A stretch of 64,000 nucleotides of DNA from Ochotona curzoniae (taxonomy: Eukaryota > Chordata > Mammalia > Lagomorpha > Ochotonidae), in assembly GCF_017591425.1 (NCBI RefSeq), contig NW_024466599.1:76860501-76924500 (forward strand), written 5' to 3'. Made by a program: the position numbers and the translations under genes. Below the pieces are notes generated by a model. The model was not told where the DNA came from. It made no database searches and worked only from the letters and a program-made list of their open reading frames with translations. Of the stretch, positions 24,723 through 37,041 are shown one piece after another; the stretch's first letter is position 1, and each line of letters starts with the position of its first letter.

Positions 24723-25045
24723 GCGGCCTGTGTGGTGACATAGAGGACAAATATTCCATGTGTTGGCACCAGCTTTAAATATAGATCCTGGTTCTTGTCC
24801 AAGCTACTTCATTTCTGATCCAGGTCTCTGAGTATGGACTGGAAAAACAGCAAAGAATTGTCCAAACCCTTGTGCACCTGCACCCATATGGAACACCAAG
24901 AAGAAGTTCCTGACTCCCAGCTTCAGATCCAATCAGCTCTGGCCATTGAGGGCATTGTTGAAGTGAAGCAGCGAATAAGCAATCTCACTCTCACTCTCTC
25001 TGAATCTGCTTTTCCAATAAAAGTAAATACGTATTTAAATAAACA
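24723..25045 (+). mobile_element. Old CSINE copy
   Basis: Plus-strand copy with a GCGGCCTG head and a tail of TTTTCCAATAAAAGTAAATAC. Moderately diverged. Confidence 0.8.
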
Positions 25046-25077
25046 AACAGGCAAGTAAGTACATAAATAATAAGGAA

Positions 25078-25284
25078 GGGCTCAGCATAGTAGCCTGGTG
25101 GCTAATGCCCTCACCTTGCATTCACCAGGATCCCATACGGGTGCCCGTTGTTGTCACAGTTGCTCCACTTCCTGTTCAGTTCCCTGCTTGTGGTCTGGGA
25201 AAGCAGTTGAGGACAGCCCAAAGCATTGTCTGTCTTTTCTGTAAATCTGGGTATCCAATAAAATAAGTGAAACTTAAAAAAACA
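25078..25284 (+). mobile_element. CSINE copy with large internal deletion
   Basis: The head and first half end at the CAGTTGAGGACAGCCCAAAGC block. It then jumps to the TGTAAATCTGG tail, so about 130 bases of the 3' half are missing. Confidence 0.8.
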
Positions 25285-26757
25285 AATGGACTAGGTGTTA
25301 GCTGTCCAGCAGCGAGGGACTTGGTACATGAAGCTGATAATGATGCACAGAAACACCTGACTGATGGCCAAGGTTTATTGGCAACAAAAGACTTAAAGAC
25401 CAAGAATCACATAGGCGTAAAGAAGGAGGGTATTAGGCAGGTTGTTATTTACATGCTGATAGTAACTACTGAGAGTGGCAATGTGTTCTAAGAGGCACCC
25501 CTCGTTGTTTTCTAATCTTGAGAATTAGGGAGTTCCTGGCCTGTGTGTTTGCAGGTCAACTATTTCAGTACAGTTGCCCTGAGTTTGAGCATTCTCACAG
25601 GATCATGGCTGGTTATGCTTTTATACTGGTTAGATTTCCCATTTTCCTCTCCTGATCAATTATCTTCTTACAGCTGGGAATTGAACCCAGGCATTCTGGT
25701 ACTCAGATGCGTGACACGAGTGTCTTAACTACTAGGTCAAGTGCCTGTAACTTCCAAATAGTTTGACTAAACTCAAAAAGAAAAAAAAAAAAAGGTTTAA
25801 AAATGTACACAATCGAAATGTTCTTACAATCTAGTACTCTTGCTGGTGCCGTCCCGCCATCTGTTCTTACTGAAGATCACCAGCTACAATGCACGGTGTA
25901 GTACTGGGTGGTGGCTTTTTGACAATAACAAATTAAGACCAGAATGAGAGAATGAGACTACGAAACACATATCGCTTTGAGGAATAAGATTAGATCTTGT
26001 GACAGTCAAGACAATAGACAATGGCGGCAGTAAGGCTAGATCCTCTGAAGCATTGCTGGGATATGTCCATAACCTTAGGTTCTTGGAAAGTTGTGAAAGG
26101 GGAGTAGGGATGCTTATTACAGATGGTATCTCATTCCAGGATGAGATCTTGCTTTTCTTTTACAGCTTAGGCAGTAAACTGATTGTCCCAAATTGCTTTC
26201 CGTAAATGGAATTGGGAGGACCTGTTTGCCTCGTTCTGTTGTTCACTACTGGGTGGGATGTGACTCTGTTGACCGGATAGTTTAAGGTGCAAACATGTTT
26301 AAGCATCAACTTAAGCTGGGTATCTGTGTTCCATGTCACTGCAGTTCGATTGGATCATTTTGTGTGGTGCACTGATGGAAGCTCGGTTGATTGAATGACT
26401 CACATTATGTGCCAGTGCTCTCTTAGATTACTGGATGTTCATTGCTTAAGCATCCCTGAATATGTTAATCAGCGCTGCTAACCTGTTCCACGTGAGAGGC
26501 ATGGGACATCCCATGGTCATCACCCACCAGTAAATAAAGACTCCTGAGCTTCTCAGAGTCTCTGACTCATTTCTGGAACACATTTAGTCAACTTGCAATG
26601 ATCTTAGGGCTGCATGTTTAGCAACATGCATGAGTGGTTGGATTCTGCAGTCTCCAGATGCCTCTAGCACACATGATGGCATTGAAAGGTGATTGGTTAC
26701 CTGGCTTTGCACAGGCCCTCTGCTTTGGCAATTCTTCAGATTACAAGGATTATTTAA
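25285..26757. other. Unassigned region with LTR-like and old SINE remnants
   Basis: An old minus-strand CSINE head is visible at about 25,672-25,748, including the GAACCCAGGCA block. From about 26,220 to 26,590 the sequence ends with AATAAAGACTCC followed by a T-rich stretch, which resembles the R-U5 end of an LTR. Neither is certain. The rest is unassigned. Confidence 0.4.
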
Positions 26758-27200
26758 CATATTTTATTGACTTATTTAAAAGCCAGAACAACAGAGAGGC
26801 AGACGGTAGGGGAGTTTGAGAGGGATGGTGAGGAGGTAAGAGCCCTTTCTATCTCAGAGCCCTCTCCCATCACTAGGACGGGAGCCTCTTTTCTCAGCTG
26901 TTCTAACAAATCTTGCTTTAAAACTAAACTGTCTGCACGAAAATCCTTCTTTCCTGCGAGACAAGAGGCTGGTGCCATATTTGGGGTCAAAAACCCTACA
27001 ACCATAATAAATGGGAATGTGGCAGGTTGAGGTCAAGAGCCAGGAATTTCTCTGTGTCTCCCCCGTGAGTGCAGGGGTGCAAGGATTTGCACCATCTTCT
27101 TTTGTGTTCTCTGGGACCTTAGCAGGAGCTGGATCAGAAGCAGAGTAGCCAAGAATCCACTTTGAGCTCCGGTATGAGCTCCTAGGGTCACAGTGGCTTC
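26758..27200 (-). mobile_element. Old CSINE interrupted by LTR-like sequence
   Basis: CSINE tail sequence lies at 26,758-26,880 and CSINE body at about 27,030-27,170. Between them is a block with AAATCTTGCTTTAAAAC and TTTCCTGCGAGACAAG, which resembles the end of an ERV1 LTR. The order suggests a nested insertion, later eroded. Confidence 0.45.
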
Positions 27201-28550
27201 ATTCTACCACCAGTGATATGGCCTCTTGAGGTAGGTTTTCATTTTTTTTCTACAGAGCCTCTTAAAAATTGTAATTGTATTCATTATTGTTAATGGTGCA
27301 ATGGATTCCAGAAACTGTTTATTGCTTTGCTTGATTTAATAATAATAATAAAAAAAACCACAATGGCACAATTATTAAGACAGATAATCATTATTAAACA
27401 TTGATCTAAGTGCACTAGTGAACTGCTTTGCTCTCATCCATATTTTTAGGAAAACAAAACTTGCCCCGTTTGATGTGAGCAACCCTTTGACACACAAACA
27501 AGTTAAGGATGACACCAAATGAGGCTCAGCCACTGTCCTCTGTCCCAACCCCATTCAGAAACAGGCTACAGGCCGTTCCTTGTCTTCCTGAAAGCTTGCT
27601 TTGTGTTTTCTCCTCCTTGTTCCCACTGAGCAATGAATGACCTTAGTGTGAGATGGAAAACAAGACACAGCAGGCATCGCTGAGAGGATTGAATGTCTCT
27701 GACTATGTAATCCGAATCCAATGTCTGCTGCAGAGACATATAGAAAAAAATTGCTAGACACAAAGGAAGCTCCAGGCAGCAGAGTTTTAAAACATGTGAC
27801 AGCAATCTCAAAATGCCTCCTCAGCACAGGATCAATTCATTTATTAAAACCCTAAGTCACCATGGGATGCACTTACAGCATTTCTAAGAAGGCCATCAAG
27901 GTGAAATGAGGCAGATGGTGGAAGTTTTAATCAGATCTGACTGGTGCCTTTGTAAGAGCCAGGAGGGGCGTAAGGGCACTCAGAAGGGACCAAGCAAGGC
28001 TGTAAAAGGAGGCTGCCAAATGCAAGCCAGATGATGAGCAATAATTCTGGACTGGAAGTAGAAGGTAGATATTCATGTTCACTTACTACATTTTTTTTTT
28101 AATGAACTTTCACAGGCCGTGCTTTGAAAGTAAAAATGTCGAACTCTAATCTCATTTGTCCATACATCAGGAAGGTGGCAGCGATCACACTAAGGAGAGA
28201 CACTTATTGGGTAATATTGTCTGGTCCCAACTGTCACCTCAGAATCCTCGGGGGCTTGGCAATTAAGATAACTGAATCCGTGATTAAATATAAATAAATG
28301 AGTTAATCACAGTCAATGTTTGATCTAACTCCTCCTAAGTGCTGGAGAACGATACATTGCATCTGAGAAATAATCACATGATCATAGAAAAGTGACAGCA
28401 AGGGTCCAATTTCCTTAGATTTGGACACAGAAAAATAAAGTCCTGTTGGCTAGTTCTAAGGAGAGGGCAACAGATGAAAGGAGGGGTTAGCCCAGCTAAG
28501 AGCTCTCATTAGAGACCCTCACAAGTAGGACACCTGTAAGGCATGGTGCC
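27201..28550. other. Unassigned region
   Basis: A short (AAT)n run lies near 27,338. Two overlapping minus-strand frames of 81-90 codons at 27,555-27,827 are not recognised. No repeat family is assigned. Confidence 0.5.
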
Positions 28551-28554
28551 CCAT

Positions 28555-29170
28555 GGGTCAACTAGCAGATCTCCGTTAGCAAAGTGGTCCAGAAATAGAG
28601 CACCGAATGCTGAGAGAGGGGCAGGAACAGAAGACGCGAGGAGCAAATTCACTGCCAACGTGAATTTATTAGAGATTAATGAGTTTGAAGGGGGTGATCA
28701 TCTGCCTGCATATTGAAGGAAAGATCACACGGTAGAAACGCAACCCTTCCATAGGCTGGGTTTATAATGGTTTGGGTTCTTAAGGTGCTCCTAGGGGTGG
28801 GGTCACTCTGAGATCATAGAGGAGTGGGTGAAGCCCTGACAAGCTTTTGTTTTCAAAGGCTTTGATAGGTCCTGTAAGGGAGCTTGAGGAAAATGGGGAG
28901 AAGGGGGTGAGGCTTTTAAATGGCAGTGGGGGGGATCTCCTTGGGAGATTCTGTATTTAATCTCCAGGGCACGAGGCACAAACTTGTGTTCTTGCTCCAC
29001 TTGTTTTGATTCTGTGTATAGAAAACGAGATGGGGCACTCATTTCTTGCTGGCTTCTTCCTACTGCTAGGGGGCATTGATGTGGATCTGATTGATTGGAG
29101 ATGGAGGGCAGTCTGTTTTCATTCCTGCATGACAGCATGGAGTGTAGAAGTCACTTATTCCTGTAAGAAC
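28555..29170 (-). mobile_element. Possible LTR, minus strand
   Basis: On the minus strand a TATAAA sequence at about 28,764-28,770 is followed about 95 bases later by AATAAA (complement at 28,666-28,671) and then a T- and C-rich stretch. This is the layout of an LTR promoter and poly(A) signal. No matching second copy is in the window, and the ends are guesses. Confidence 0.3.
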
Positions 29171-29917
29171 GTTTAAAATATGTTAATTATATCTGGCAGG
29201 ATTAGAAACACTGAAATTATGAGGGTGAGAGAAGATGATAAAGACGTTTCCACAGCAGAAAAGATCATCCAAATGTACTTTGGGAATACATTTCACTAGT
29301 CTTTTGTTATCGTTGCTTGCTTTAATGTGCAATTCGTTTTCTAACTACACTTGATAACTTTTGAAAAAACCCTCCAAGAAAGACAAAATCATCAAAAATC
29401 CCTCAATAGACTGGATGAGTCAGTCCAGAGGTTGGGAAAGGGGGAGATCTAGTGAAAGCAATAGTGGAAGCCCCTGTCCAGTTAGTGGGAAGACAGATGT
29501 TTGTCTGGCTATGGCAGGGAAAGAGAAAAAAGTTACAGCAAATGCTGTGAAATGGTTGGCCCGGCCCGCCTGATGTCCTTGGCTTCATCATATGGTGCTC
29601 CCAGAATAAGGCTGTGGGAATACCGATTTTGGCTAAAGCTGCAAGAGAAGCTAAGCAAGACAGAAAATTGCTTTTGACAATTCCCAACCAGGTCCAGATC
29701 ATAATATAGAGGGCCTCTAGGTGGCTTGTAAAAGCCATTTTTCTGATAATGCTGTCTTTATGAGAGCATCCCTTCATCTGGGTCCAAAATAATATCCACA
29801 TATGATGCATGAAAGAAAATCAGTTTACAGAAAACTTAAAGAAGCACTTGAGGAAACAGAGGACAAATGAACAAAAATCAAACATTGTAGACTTAGCATC
29901 ACGCATTTGGCAGGTTT
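29171..29917. other. Unassigned stretch
   Basis: A 135-codon minus-strand frame (29,403-29,810) is not recognised. No repeat is seen. Confidence 0.5.
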
Positions 29918-30079
29918 GGATCCAGGCAGTTCCTGGATCCTGGCTTCGGATCGGCATAGCATTGGCCATTGCCGCCACTTGGGCAATGAATCATCAGATG
30001 GAAGATCTTCCTCTCTGTCTCTCGTCTCTGTATATCTGACTTTGTAATTAAAAATAAATAAATCTTAAAAAAAAAAGAA
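29905..30079 (+). mobile_element. 5'-truncated CSINE
   Basis: Only the 3' half is present, from the CTGGATCCTGGCTTCGG block to the TAATTAAAAATAAATAAATC tail, the tail form of the second subtype. An imperfect flanking repeat (GACTTAGCAT at about 29,890 and GATTTAGCAT at about 30,088) suggests it was truncated on arrival. A 9-bp hairpin sits at the truncation point. Confidence 0.75.
29918..29940. repeat. Perfect 9-bp inverted repeat
   Basis: GGATCCAGG and CCTGGATCC separated by 5 bases, at the 5' boundary of the truncated CSINE. Confidence 0.8.
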
Positions 30080-31232
30080 AATATGAGGATTTAGCATGTT
30101 TGTTAATATAAGGTATTACAGGATAAAATGCACTGCAGATAGACTAGGAAGTGGAAAAGTGCAAGCTAGCCGCAGATGCGGGGGTGTGCGTGAGGAGCCG
30201 GGGGACAGCTGATGAAGACACCAAGATCAGGGAGGTAAGGGCAAGTGAATCAAAGGTGAGAATTCTGCAGACATGATGAGACTCTGATTTGGGGATTTAG
30301 AACTTGTCACACAAATAAAATCCCACATCAAAACAGAGGTCAGAGAGAGAATGATCTGGCTGCTCACTGACAAAACAGCACCAAAAGTCAGGAGGACACA
30401 CACACATACACACGCACGCACACACACATGCACGCACACACACATGCACGCACACACACATGCACGCACACACACATGCACGCACACACACATGCACGCA
30501 CACACACATGCACACACACACACATGCACGCGTGCGCGCACACAAACACAGTCCTTTAAAGAAATAAAATTAATCTCTCTTTCTTAAAAAAAGAAGCAAC
30601 TGGCAAAAGAAACTTTCCGCAAGCAGTTAACATGGAAAAAAGATTGAAGAAAAAATATGTTTTATTAAATGGAAATGGATCATAAACTATAATAGGACTC
30701 AACCTAAAGTAATAAACCTGGGAAGTTGACTAACTTTATTTTTAAAAGTCTCATCACACCCAAAGAGAAACTAGAAAGATGAATGGAAGAGAAAAATTTA
30801 TTCCCACAAGCAATACAAGGCATTTTCCACCTAAAATTTAGCAAGATTGATTTCTGAGGCAGAAGGTTCAAACTTTACGGGAAAATGATATGGAATGCTT
30901 GCACATAGCTTGCTGCGGTATTCATTTCAAACAGCCCATATGTCATTTTCGTCATTTGGTTTCTGTGAAAAAAAACAAAGTTTATAAACAAAAATGGATA
31001 ACCATTTTATACCTGGAAGTCATTTCTTCAATCTGAAATGGTACAAAAATTGGATTATGATGACAACTCCTTAGTAAATGCTCTTATTATTAAAGATATT
31101 GTATACTCTGTTAGTGTATTAGCCATTAGTGATTCAATTATTACATTTAATTCTACATAAGCATATTTATATTTTATACAAAATATACAACATATAATAT
31201 TTTATAAGGTATATTGTATATATAAAAATATC
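30080..31232. other. Unassigned AT-rich region with CA minisatellite
   Basis: It contains the 16-bp CA minisatellite at 30,397-30,545. The remainder is AT-rich with nothing recognisable. Confidence 0.55.
30397..30545. repeat. 16-bp CA-type minisatellite
   Basis: About seven units of CACACACACATGCACG, ending in alternating CGTGCGCGCA. Open frames on both strands across it are low-complexity artefacts. Confidence 0.93.
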
Positions 31233-31251
31233 AATATATATATATATATAT
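31233..31251. repeat. (AT)n microsatellite
   Basis: Pure TA run that replaces the A-rich tail region of the adjoining minus-strand CSINE. Confidence 0.85.
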
Positions 31252-31549
31252 GAGACAGATTTACAGAAAGAAGAAGCAACAGAGAGAAAGATTTTCCATC
31301 TTATGGTTCTCTCCCCAAGTGGCCACAACAGCAAAGCTGAGCCAATATGAAGCCAGGAGCCATGAGCTTCTTCTGGGTCTCCCACAAGGTGCAGGCTCTC
31401 AAGGCTTTGGGTCATCCTCGACTGTTTTCCCAGGCCACAAGCAGGGAGCTGGATGGGAAGTGGAGCAACTGGGATACCCAGTTGCACCCACATGGGATCC
31501 TGGGGCATGCAAGGTGAGGATTTAGCCATTGAAGCACTGTGCTGGGTCC
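31252..31549 (-). mobile_element. CSINE copy 11
   Basis: Minus-strand CSINE with a GGGTCC head at 31,544-31,549. Its expected AATAAA tail is replaced by the TA run. Confidence 0.87.
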
Positions 31550-32065
31550 TGTACATATTGGTTTAAATATATTTTTCTTACTTAAAATAAGCAAACGCAG
31601 TGATGGACCATGCGGAAGGGCAAAGGATTCTGAGAGCTACAGCAGCTGAGGATGCACAGCGCCCCCTGCAGGTGCAGCCCTCGGTGCTCCTCTGCTCATG
31701 TGTGGTCCTGCCTTCTGCACTAGAGAACCCAGCATCTTCTCCTGATTCTTCCATCTCTTGCTGAGGCTGTCGTCCCTTTTTTTCCCAAACATTTCTTTGT
31801 TTCCGGCTATATTTTCTTTCATTCAGAAAATCTGTCTTTTGCTAAATGATGTAATCTGTAGCATAATATTTATCTTTTGTATCATTTATATGTCTACTTA
31901 TAATGAAAGTTATGAATTGCCACGAAAATGTCTCTCCAGAAGGAGTCCTTCTTTGTGGTCAGCTTGGAAATAACTCACTGGATCTGAGAGAGAAAGGCAA
32001 TCCCATAGCAGGAGAAAGGAAACATTGTGATCCTTAAAAAGCAACTGCAATGTGTTGCAGTATAT
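31550..32065. other. Unassigned stretch
   Basis: No gene or repeat is recognised. Confidence 0.5.
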
Positions 32066-32376
32066 CAGGTCAAACTGCAGGCTAAGAAGCACCAGATTCC
32101 CGTTTAGACACAGGGTTGAGTCCCGGCTACTCTGTTTCTGATCCTGTTTCCTGATAACAGCCTGAGAGAAGCAGTTGAAGATGAGCCAAGTGGGTTCCTG
32201 CGACCCACGTGGCAGACACTGACGAAGCTGCTGGCTCCTGAGTTTGGCCTGGCTCCAATTGGCCCTTGTCATCAACTAGGGAATGAATCATTGTATGGAA
32301 GTGTCCTTCTCTCTCTGTCTTTCTCTCCCTCCCCTACAATCTCCCTCTGTATGATGACTTTCAAAAGAAACTTTAA
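32066..32376 (+). mobile_element. Old CSINE copy
   Basis: Diverged plus-strand copy. The CTGATCCTGTTTCCTG block, a CCACGTGGCAGA block and a CT-rich tail ending in TTTCAAAAG are recognisable. Confidence 0.65.
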
Positions 32377-32439
32377 AAATCACATAGAGAAATATGTTTG
32401 CATAGGAAGTGTTATTCTTATTTCCTTAAGAATGAAGAT

Positions 32440-32511
32440 TTAGATGGATGAATAGATATATAGTCAGATAGATGTATAGATGATTTATAGATAGATGGAT
32501 AGTAGATAGAT
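32440..32511. repeat. GATA/GATG-type degenerate microsatellite
   Basis: Interrupted AGAT and GGAT units. Confidence 0.8.
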
Positions 32512-32514
32512 ATG

Positions 32515-32690
32515 CATTGGCAAACTAAGCTATACACATGGCCCAAACATCTGGGACTAGCCCACGTCAGAGCCAGAAGCCAAAACCTGATTCTCCCACA
32601 TGGGTGCAGGGACTTCAGCCGTCATCCGCTGCTTTCCCATAAACATCAGCAGGGAGTTGGGTCAGATGTGGAACTGACCCACAACATCAG
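32515..32690 (-). mobile_element. Old CSINE fragment
   Basis: Minus-strand partial copy recognised by the CACATGGGTGCAGGG block and a CAGCAGGGAG block. The tail end is missing. Confidence 0.6.
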
Positions 32691-33569
32691 ACCCCAAATG
32701 TTATTCGTATTAATTATGTGTTTAAAGTTTATGTATGAGGACATTAAAAAATCCTTTTATGAATGCCAAGATCAAACTTGAAAGTTGTTTTAAAAGCATG
32801 GTACATGTCAATGAGAAATACATCCTGCTCTCCTTAACACTGAAGAAAACCCATAGACACCTCTTACAAGGCCCATGGCTTCATGCAAGAGAACTCCAAA
32901 CCGAGACACAAAATCAGATCAATAATTTCCTAAATTATACGAGTTGCGATCATGTGGAGCCAATACAAACTTGTTAGCATCAGAGAACAAGTAAGTGTAT
33001 TCTATACACCAGACAGAATATTACAGAATATTTTAAAAATCATGCTCCAAAGATGTGGAAGATAAAAAAGGGAAATACATACAATATAATGAGGAGAAAA
33101 TTCGACATAGAATTTTCAGTGAAAGCAACAGAAAATATACCGGAAAATCAACCAAAATAATTTGACAATGAAAATCAAGCGGAACTGAACACAGAAATCA
33201 AAAAGATAGCTTATATTAACAATCCTATATTTAGGTCAATAATACATTAGAGGAGCTGAGCAAGAATGATAAAACATAAAGCAAGTAATCATGACTGCAG
33301 ATTACAGGACACGGAATTACCCCAGCTGCAGGCAACTAGCAAATGCTATACTGCTGGAAGTGAAGCAGCAAGTAGCTGGTGAGCATTGGGGACTGGTTAC
33401 TGTCAAATTTGTGTTAACCATACCAGTATGCCAACATACTTATTTCTTCTCTTCTCTCTTCTGTCCTCTCCTTCCCTCCCCTCTCTCCTCCCCTTTCTTC
33501 CCTTCCCTTCCCTCTCTCTTTTCTCCTCTTCTCTCCTCTCTTCTCTTTTCTTTCTTTTTTTTTTTTAAG
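32691..33569. other. Unassigned A-rich stretch and CT-rich tract
   Basis: A-rich sequence to about 33,270, possibly a remnant of old L1 but not aligned with confidence. A pyrimidine-rich tract at 33,443-33,566 directly precedes copy A of element T. Confidence 0.45.
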
Positions 33570-36239
33570 AATAAGTGGAGAAATCAGGAAAGTCCTGGCC
33601 GGAACACAGCACCATGGCTCCTTTGCCTGGGGAAGGGGGTCTGGGAGTGTATGTGGGAGCAGCTGAGGGAATGTTTGACAGGAAAGGAATGACTTCTCGG
33701 GGCTTCCATGGACCTGGTCACTGCACTTGTAGGTAGACGAAGGGGTTGAGACAAGGTGACTCATATGGGGAAGCTGGAGGGCATGTCTGGGTTAAGCCAA
33801 GACACCTACCCATGTGGGAGACCCATGTGGGCTAAATGGCATTGCCCACTGCCTATGTGTGCTTGCAAAGGTTGAGGCAAGGGGCAAGTCTGGCTGGGCT
33901 AGGGTACAGTATTCAACCATCAGTGTCAGATCAGAGGGTAGGCCACATCAGGCCAGGTCACAAAACCCACCATAATATGAAAGAAACTGATACAGGAACA
34001 TACTCTATAGAGAACATATTCTGTGGCACTGCAGTACCCAATGATTTATGCAGAGAGCTGGGCCAATGACAGGCTGGGCCAGGCAGGACTCACCTGACAG
34101 GAACTGACCTGACACTCATGGGAGCTGAGGTTAGAGGCGGCTGGCTTTAACAATTTCTAGCACATACAGGGTCCAAGGTTGCGGGAAGATCATGCCAAGC
34201 AGGACTATTTTCCCTCCTGGCATGCCTGAGATCTGGGGCTGGGAGTAGGCCTGGTAGGGGAATATGGAGACCACCCCAGCTAGGCCACAGCTCCTAATGT
34301 GAAACTTACAAGCCAGGCCTCAGGAATAGGAGGAAGAGGGGGAGGCCAGGTGTATCTGCAGCACTTGCGAGCATTTGTGTGGGTCAGGTCTGGGGACATA
34401 TCAGAATGGACCACACCGCACAATAACCAGGATGCACAATAACCAGGACAGGGTGTAAACCACATAGGCTAAGCCAGGCTGCAGCACCTGCCAGCAAATG
34501 CTAAAACTGCAGGCGGGCCATGCCAAGCTGGAGTTAAGTACACTCCAGCATATGCAAGACCCAGGGCTGGGAATAGTCCTGGCTGGAGAACTCTGGGGAC
34601 TCCTCTGTTGGGCTACTGCTCCCACTGATGAGTATGAGAGTTGGGGTTCTGGGGAGAGCAGGTTGGGTAAAGCTGTAGCACCTGTCAGCATATATGTGGG
34701 CTGGGTTTGAGGGTGTGAAAGACTGGGTTAGAATCCAGCACCAGTTGATGATCAGAACCAGAATGGGTATGGGACAAGCTGGTATAGGCTATGCACCTGT
34801 GGAGTCACACGAGAGCTGGGTCTGAGTATGGGCCAAGCTGGGCTACGTTTAGCATTCACTGGTGATTGCCAGGGCTGTGGGCTGATCATGTCAATGTGGA
34901 TAGCAACAACTATCAGCACATACAAAATCTGTTGCTGGGAGTGGACCTGGTAGGGGAACTTGACAAACTTCGCTGCTAGGCTGCAGCTTTGGCCGATAAG
35001 AATGACAGCTGATGCTAGGAGCAGGTTAAACCAGGCTGGGCTGCAACACCTGTTGGCAGATATATAAGCCAGGTCTGGGGGGTAGACCTGGAGGGGTCAC
35101 TCTACAGCACACACTGGAATAAGTGATATTCAGGACAGGATGTGAGCCAGACCAGGTTGGATTGCAAAACCTGCCATTTCACATAAGGGTGGGTGGTGGA
35201 CCAAGTTTGGATATGCGTTTGCACCTGCCAGAAAGAGCCAGGATTGGGACCAGCCATCTCAAACTGGGCCATTGTACCTACTGGCACAAGTCAGACACAG
35301 GACAGGGAATGAGCCTGGTGGGGGAACTCTGAAGGATTCCATTGCTGGGCTGCTTCCACTGCGAGCATGAGAGTTGAGACTGGGGGCAAGCTGTTTGGCG
35401 GTGGGGGCAGGGCAGGACAGGCTGGACTAGGGTGTTGCGCCAATTGGCATTGTATGATAGTTAGAATGGGTGTGAGCCAGCCAGAGTAAGCTGTAGCACC
35501 AGCTGGCAAGTGCCACGACTGATTGCAAATTATGTCAGACTGAACCGCAGCACTCTTTGGCAAGTACAAGATCGAGGACTGGAAACATGCCTGGTAGAGG
35601 ATCTGTAGGCATCCCCCTACGAGGTTGTACCTATTGTTGGTGAGCACAAGGACCAGGGCTCGGGTGGACCAGGCCTGACAAGGTTGTGGCATCTGTGGGC
35701 CTGTGTGAGTACTGGGTTGGGTCAGGCTGAGCCATGCCTCAAATGCCCATGGCTGTGAATGAGAGCTGGAATGTGTAAAACACCGGGGGGTTGGGAATGG
35801 CCTGGTGGAGGTTATGGAGACCATCTCAGCTAGACCACAGTTCCTGCTGGTATGCATGAGGACCTGGGTCTATGGCAGGTGGTTCTACTTGGCCATAGTG
35901 CTCACTGGCTTCCATAAGAGATGTGGTTGTGGCCTGGAGCAAGAGTGTAGCAGTTGAAGTCCACGTCTTGAACAAGCTAGAATCCCATACGGATGCCGGT
36001 TCTAATCCTGATGGGCCTGCTTCCCATCCAGCTCCATGCTTGTGACTTGGGAAAGCAGTCGAGGACGGCCCGAGGTCTTGCAACCCTGCACCCACGTGGG
36101 AGGCCCAGAAGAAACTCCTGGCACCTGCTTTTGGATTGGCTCAGCTCCAGTCCTTGCGGCCACTTAGGGAGTGAACCATCGGACGGAAGATCTTCCTCTC
36201 TGTCGTCTCTTCCTCTCTGTACATCTGCCTCTCCAATAA

Positions 36240-36270
<31 letters not shown>

Positions 36271-37010
36271 AAGATATGGGATTGCGGCAGAATTAACCAG
36301 ACAGCTGCATCCACCAGTATGTGTGTTGGTTGATGCAAGTGAGGGACCGAATCTGACTCCTCACTGACTGGTGCACACAAGAGTCTGAGAACACCCAGGC
36401 AAGGTTTCTTAGGAGCTTCCCTGACTAGATTACTGAGCTCAAACCCTTGCCAGAGGGAAAAATCACAGGATTTGTAATATGACTTTGAAGCACATGTGTC
36501 AGGGCTGGGCTTCCTCAGTTGCTGATGCCTGTGCAGTGGACAGCATGTCCAGATATACATGGGGAATGTCATAGCCAGCTCATCTAGACATCCATTGGTC
36601 AGAGGTTGGAAAGCAGAGCAAGTCTGACAGCTTTTCTAGCCAAGCTTTACGACATGGCTGGAGTATGTCTACACACTAAGGTAGACAAGCCTGGAATAAT
36701 GAAGTCAATGACTTCTCAGAACTATCAAAACTGTTTGAGTAACAGCCTCAGAATACTCTTCCCCACACTGGGCTCTCTAAAGCATCATCAAATGACTGCA
36801 ACCACCAGGGGCTAATGTAGTTTGACACCAAGTAATGGTCCCTCTCTCACTTGTCTTGTGTCACAGGAGAATAAAATATGAAACACATGTCCCTCCCTTA
36901 CTCCATATGGCAACTCTCGCCACCCTAATCAGAGACCCACATGGATGAGCATCCCTCTCAACTATGTGGACAATATTAAGAAGAAAATTAACAATAATAA
37001 TAATAAAAAC
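33570..37010 (+). mobile_element. Element T, copy A
   Basis: G-rich element of about 3.1 kb, net of one CSINE insertion. A non-repeated 5' segment (33,590-33,830) also occurs in copy B. It is followed by a degenerate tandem array in which a CTGGTAGGGGAACT-like anchor recurs near 34,252, 34,580, 34,946, 35,311, 35,590 and 35,801. It ends in a non-repeated 3' segment shared with copies C and D, and finishes in AACAATAATAATAATAAAAA. The 188-codon minus-strand frame at 35,291-35,857, the longest in the window, is a by-product of the array. I cannot place the family by name; a lagomorph L1 3' UTR is one possibility. Confidence 0.7.
35933..36271 (+). mobile_element. CSINE nested in element T copy A
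   Basis: Plus-strand CSINE with a degraded head and a long (AAAT)n tail. Flanks read AGATGTGGTTGTGG (35,919-35,932) and AGATATGGGATTGCGG (from 36,272), an imperfect target-site duplication. Copy A is therefore older than this insertion. Confidence 0.88.
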
Positions 37011-37041
37011 CATAGCACATTCACATAAAAACCGACCTAAC

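Noticed and set aside
30227..30587. Cys/Val- and Thr/His-rich frames on both strands
   Set aside because: Low-complexity translation of the CA minisatellite.
35291..35857. 188-codon minus-strand open frame, longest in the window
   Set aside because: It lies inside the degenerate tandem array of element T copy A. The composition follows the array, and no domain is recognised.
34252..35870. CRISPR-like spaced repeats
   Set aside because: The anchors are long, degenerate and unevenly spaced (210-366 bases), and the host is a mammal.
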